Below, one piece after another: positions 61,686 through 64,000 of a DNA stretch of 64,000 bases; the stretch's first letter is position 1, and the number at the start of each line of letters is the position of its first letter. The notes under the pieces are model-generated. The model saw only the letters and a program-made list of their open reading frames with translations, had not been told where the DNA came from and made no database searches. Position numbers and translations under genes: made by a program. The DNA is from Bacteroidota bacterium (GTDB lineage Bacteria > Bacteroidota > Bacteroidia > Chitinophagales > Chitinophagaceae): positions 1-64,000 of the forward strand of contig JAFDXO010000083.1 of NCBI GenBank assembly GCA_018267925.1. The letters are read 5' to 3'.

Positions 61686-62384
61686 TTATTTTTGCTGTCT
61701 ATTATTGATGCTTATTTGAACAAGCTGATTACTATCAATTATTGTAATAGGGAAAAGGCTTTTTTCAGAGCTGCAAACAGCCAATTTATAATCTGGTTCA
61801 ATAAATATTTCTTGAAGTGTAAAAGGTAGTTTTTGTTGTGTTTTATCTATTAAATAGGGTTCCCCATTCATGACTACGGAAAATGAATCAAGCGGACATG
61901 ACAACCCTTCACCTAACATTTTGATATAGCTTTCCTTTAATGTCCATAAACGATAGAAGTAATCCATTTGCTTCACTAAAGGTTGAACTAATAAATCGTT
62001 GCGTTCACTTTCTGAAAAATAGTGTTGTGCAATGTCCAAATCTATATTGCGAACCTGCTCTACATCAATTCCGATTTCTTGATGAGAAACAGCACACACA
62101 ACCCAATGCCCCGAATGTGAAATATTGAACTTGATATTTTTATGGTTTTCCAAATAGGGTTTTCCGAATGTTGTTTCGGCAATGAGGAAGGGTTTTGTGT
62201 TTAATGGATATTCATTTTGCAATACAAAGTCACACAATAATCTTGAAAACAAGGCTCGTAGTGAATCTTCGTAGTTTCGGAACGAACAAATTTTATCTTT
62301 TTGTTGGGTTGTAAGCAGTTTTATGACACGATCAAAATCTTCTTTTGATACACCGATGGAAATATTGACTGCGTATATTTTCAA
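61686..62384 (-). CDS. 4'-phosphopantetheinyl transferase (Sfp type)
   Basis: Adds phosphopantetheine from CoA to carrier domains of peptide or polyketide synthases. The magnesium-binding motif is GIDVEQVRNID and the second signature is WTLKESYIKMLGEGLSCPLD. The N-terminal half has FLIAETTFGKPYL and KFNISHSGHWVVCAV. The 232-residue length is that of the Sfp family. It lies 30 bases after the NRPS stop on the same strand, so it very probably activates that synthetase. Confidence 0.93.
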   Translation of the reverse strand: MKIYAVNISIGVSKEDFDRVIKLLTTQQKDKICSFRNYEDSLRALFSRLLCDFVLQNEYPLNTKPFLIAETTFGKPYLENHKNIKFNISHSGHWVVCAVSHQEIGIDVEQVRNIDLDIAQHYFSESERNDLLVQPLVKQMDYFYRLWTLKESYIKMLGEGLSCPLDSFSVVMNGEPYLIDKTQQKLPFTLQEIFIEPDYKLAVCSSEKSLFPITIIDSNQLVQISINNRQQK

Positions 62385-62414
62385 ACTTCAATTCAGTCTT
62401 TTAGACAATCAATG

Positions 62415-64000
62415 TTACTTATTCACATTGAGAGAATTGAGCACTTCTTGAATTTTTTTTGCAAGTGCTTCATTATTTGGTTCATAAAGCATCGTAGTGT
62501 GGTCGCCGGGTACCCAATATGTTTCTACCCCCTGTTTGGCAAAATAGTCCCAACCTAAAGTGGTTGGATTTTTCACATAATACATTCGTTTTTGAACGGC
62601 AAATAGCGTAACACGTAAGTTGGCAATAGGCAATTGATAATTATCAAGTGCATCACTATACTTTCGGTAAATATCCGCTTCGTAAGTCGTCAAAACTTCA
62701 ATGGGCACATTTCCATCTTTCGAAAAACGTTCTTTCCATTTCTGCTGCCAGACAGACTTTTGGTATTTCCATGACTCCGCGGGGTTGGCAAGAAAAGATT
62801 TGGCAAGAAACCAAGCTTTGTTCAATTCGTGTGTAATTCTCTTTGAAATACTTCCTTGAAAATTATTACCGGCAAAGGTGTCGAGAATGCCAACAAAAGC
62901 TACTTCTTTATTCATTAGCTCCAACTGGCGAGCTATTTCAAAAGCCAAAAACCCTCCGAGCGAATAGCCGGCAATAGCATAGGGTCCACTGGGGAATGCT
63001 TTGATAATATCAGCTACATAATGCTCGACCATTTTTTCAATGGAATCCGGTATTTGTATTTCATGATTGATTCCCAAAGCCTGAAGTCCATAGACAGGCT
63101 GATTATCATCCATAAATTCGCCAAAGGGCTTAAACAAAAGTGCATTCAATCCGGCTCCGTGCACATAAAAGATAGGAATGTTGGTGCCTGTGGTTTTAAT
63201 GGGCATTAGGACATCCCATTCAGCTGCATTATATTCCTTGTGAAGCTGTTTAGCTAATTGCTCAACTGTTGGGTGTTCAAACAGAGTTGCGATTGTTAAA
63301 CGCTTACCTGTTTTCTTCTCTAAAGCCACCATCACTTTCACGGCTAACAAGGAGTGTCCGCCAAGTTCAAAAAAATCATCATTGGGTCCAAAATCACTAT
63401 TGTCTAACACCTCAGCCCATAAATCGAACACTATTTTTTCATCCGGTGTAAAGGGTCGTTTAGAGTTAATCACACTACGCCTTGCAGGTGGCTGTGGCAA
63501 AGACTTCCGATCAATTTTCCCATTTGGAGTAAGGGGTAATTCTTTTAAGGCAACAAAATCTTCAACCATCATAAAAGCAGGAAGATTCTTACGCAAATCT
63601 TCTTTCCATTTTTCTGTTAAATCGGCATCTAAATAGATTTCGTTTTTAGATAGCGGGTTCCTAGCGAAATTAGCAGGATCGGTCAACATGTTTAGATTGT
63701 AAAAAGGAGGAACGGCAAATAATTCATCCTGCTTATGAAACCAAACATCAAAAAGTCCGTCTGTACCATCTGTTGTCCATCGGACATGCGTTTTGTATCC
63801 CTGTTTTATTCCTATATCCCAAAACTCATCGGGATGATGCCCGCCTGAGGTTTCCATGACTAAAGATCGAAAGTCAGCAATTGGCAAACCATCTGAAGCA
63901 TTAGCTAAAAGCGTTTGTAAACGCAGGTCGCTTATAGTTCGTTGGTTGGGAATGTTTTTTACTTCAATTACAGAATTGGATTGGTCAGTAAGGAATGGTA
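62415..64000 (-). CDS. Nonribosomal peptide synthetase, terminal module 3' end (incomplete)
   Basis: The reverse frame stays open to the window edge, so the gene continues outside. Reading toward the C-terminus: a segment with PDEFWDIG and DGLFDVWF (63745-63845) resembles the end of a methyltransferase domain set into an adenylation domain. The end of the A domain follows, with LPLTPNGKIDRKSLP (A10, about 63495-63540). Then comes a peptidyl carrier with DDFFELGGHSLLAVKV (about 63333-63380; Ser carries phosphopantetheine). A type I thioesterase is last: GYSLGG (62952-62969) with nucleophilic Ser and late His in GDHTTML (about 62490-62510). The thioesterase makes this the last module. The product cannot be predicted because the rest of the A domain lies outside. 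Confidence 0.92.
   Translation of the reverse strand, partial: PFLTDQSNSVIEVKNIPNQRTISDLRLQTLLANASDGLPIADFRSLVMETSGGHHPDEFWDIGIKQGYKTHVRWTTDGTDGLFDVWFHKQDELFAVPPFYNLNMLTDPANFARNPLSKNEIYLDADLTEKWKEDLRKNLPAFMMVEDFVALKELPLTPNGKIDRKSLPQPPARRSVINSKRPFTPDEKIVFDLWAEVLDNSDFGPNDDFFELGGHSLLAVKVMVALEKKTGKRLTIATLFEHPTVEQLAKQLHKEYNAAEWDVLMPIKTTGTNIPIFYVHGAGLNALLFKPFGEFMDDNQPVYGLQALGINHEIQIPDSIEKMVEHYVADIIKAFPSGPYAIAGYSLGGFLAFEIARQLELMNKEVAFVGILDTFAGNNFQGSISKRITHELNKAWFLAKSFLANPAESWKYQKSVWQQKWKERFSKDGNVPIEVLTTYEADIYRKYSDALDNYQLPIANLRVTLFAVQKRMYYVKNPTTLGWDYFAKQGVETYWVPGDHTTMLYEPNNEALAKKIQEVLNSLNVNK

Overview
The window is an A+T-rich chromosomal segment of a member of the Bacteroidota, most likely Chitinophagales or a close relative. 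Evidence for this: secreted proteases with C-terminal type IX secretion (Por) sorting domains; lineage-typical families (TIGR03991 GlmU-like protein, DUF3098 beside FtsX, TIGR02757, DUF3810, DUF3298-like, YwqK/MORN proteins); many short lipoproteins; glycyl-tRNA synthetase of the single-chain type; and promoters of the Bacteroidota form TTTG-N19-TAnnTTTG. Most of the content is housekeeping. I see no prophage, no intact insertion sequence, no CRISPR array and no rRNA.

Layout. 1-742: 5' end of a secreted surface protein whose signal peptide is interrupted by a run of ten C. 0.9-12.0 kb: dxr-rseP, a lipid A-type acyltransferase, carbonic anhydrase, an FAH-family hydrolase, TIGR02757, lysA, a YwqK repeat protein with a REC-AAA+ regulator, and tatD-tcdA. 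12.25-12.55 kb: tRNA-Arg and tRNA-Glu with promoters and a terminator. 12.6-21.5 kb: tpiA, GlmU-like protein, 3-hydroxyacyl-CoA dehydrogenase, glyQS, an NTF2-like protein, a leucine-rich repeat protein, clpX, ychF. 21.5-31.4 kb: a NarL-type regulator, a sigma factor behind a 620-base control region, an orphan efflux adaptor, DUF3810, a TolB-like protein, a membrane-tailed receiver protein, an aminotransferase, an outer-membrane lipoprotein, parE. 31.5-40.1 kb: an M16 protease, a glycosyltransferase broken by an amber codon next to a decayed ORF, membrane and secreted hypotheticals, pyrH. 40.7-46.6 kb: two tandem M1 aminopeptidases exported by T9SS, a TerC protein, DUF3098-ftsX. 46.8-57.5 kb: an arginase-fold protein with a damaged metal site, nuoM-nuoN, mutL, a PaaE-type reductase, an M28-PDZ peptidase, a second TerC, a small membrane protein. 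57.5-61.6 kb: an MsbA-like exporter, a Tyr/Arg-rich lipoprotein, and a lipoprotein / DoxX-like / ECF sigma operon. 61.7-64.0 kb: a phosphopantetheinyl transferase and the 3' end of a nonribosomal peptide synthetase (NRPS) that runs off the window.

How they fit together. The envelope theme is strong: isoprenoid and lipid A-type steps, regulated proteolysis, division (FtsX), export and several secreted proteases. Regulation is by three response regulators without any histidine kinase in the window, and by two ECF-type sigma factors. The NRPS end plus its activating transferase marks the edge of a natural-product locus. The observations I rate highest are the poly-C frame break, the membrane-anchored receiver protein, the ECF operon with a TGTAAC-type promoter, the amber-split glycosyltransferase, the degenerate catalytic motifs in MutL and the arginase-like protein, and the methyltransferase-containing NRPS terminus.
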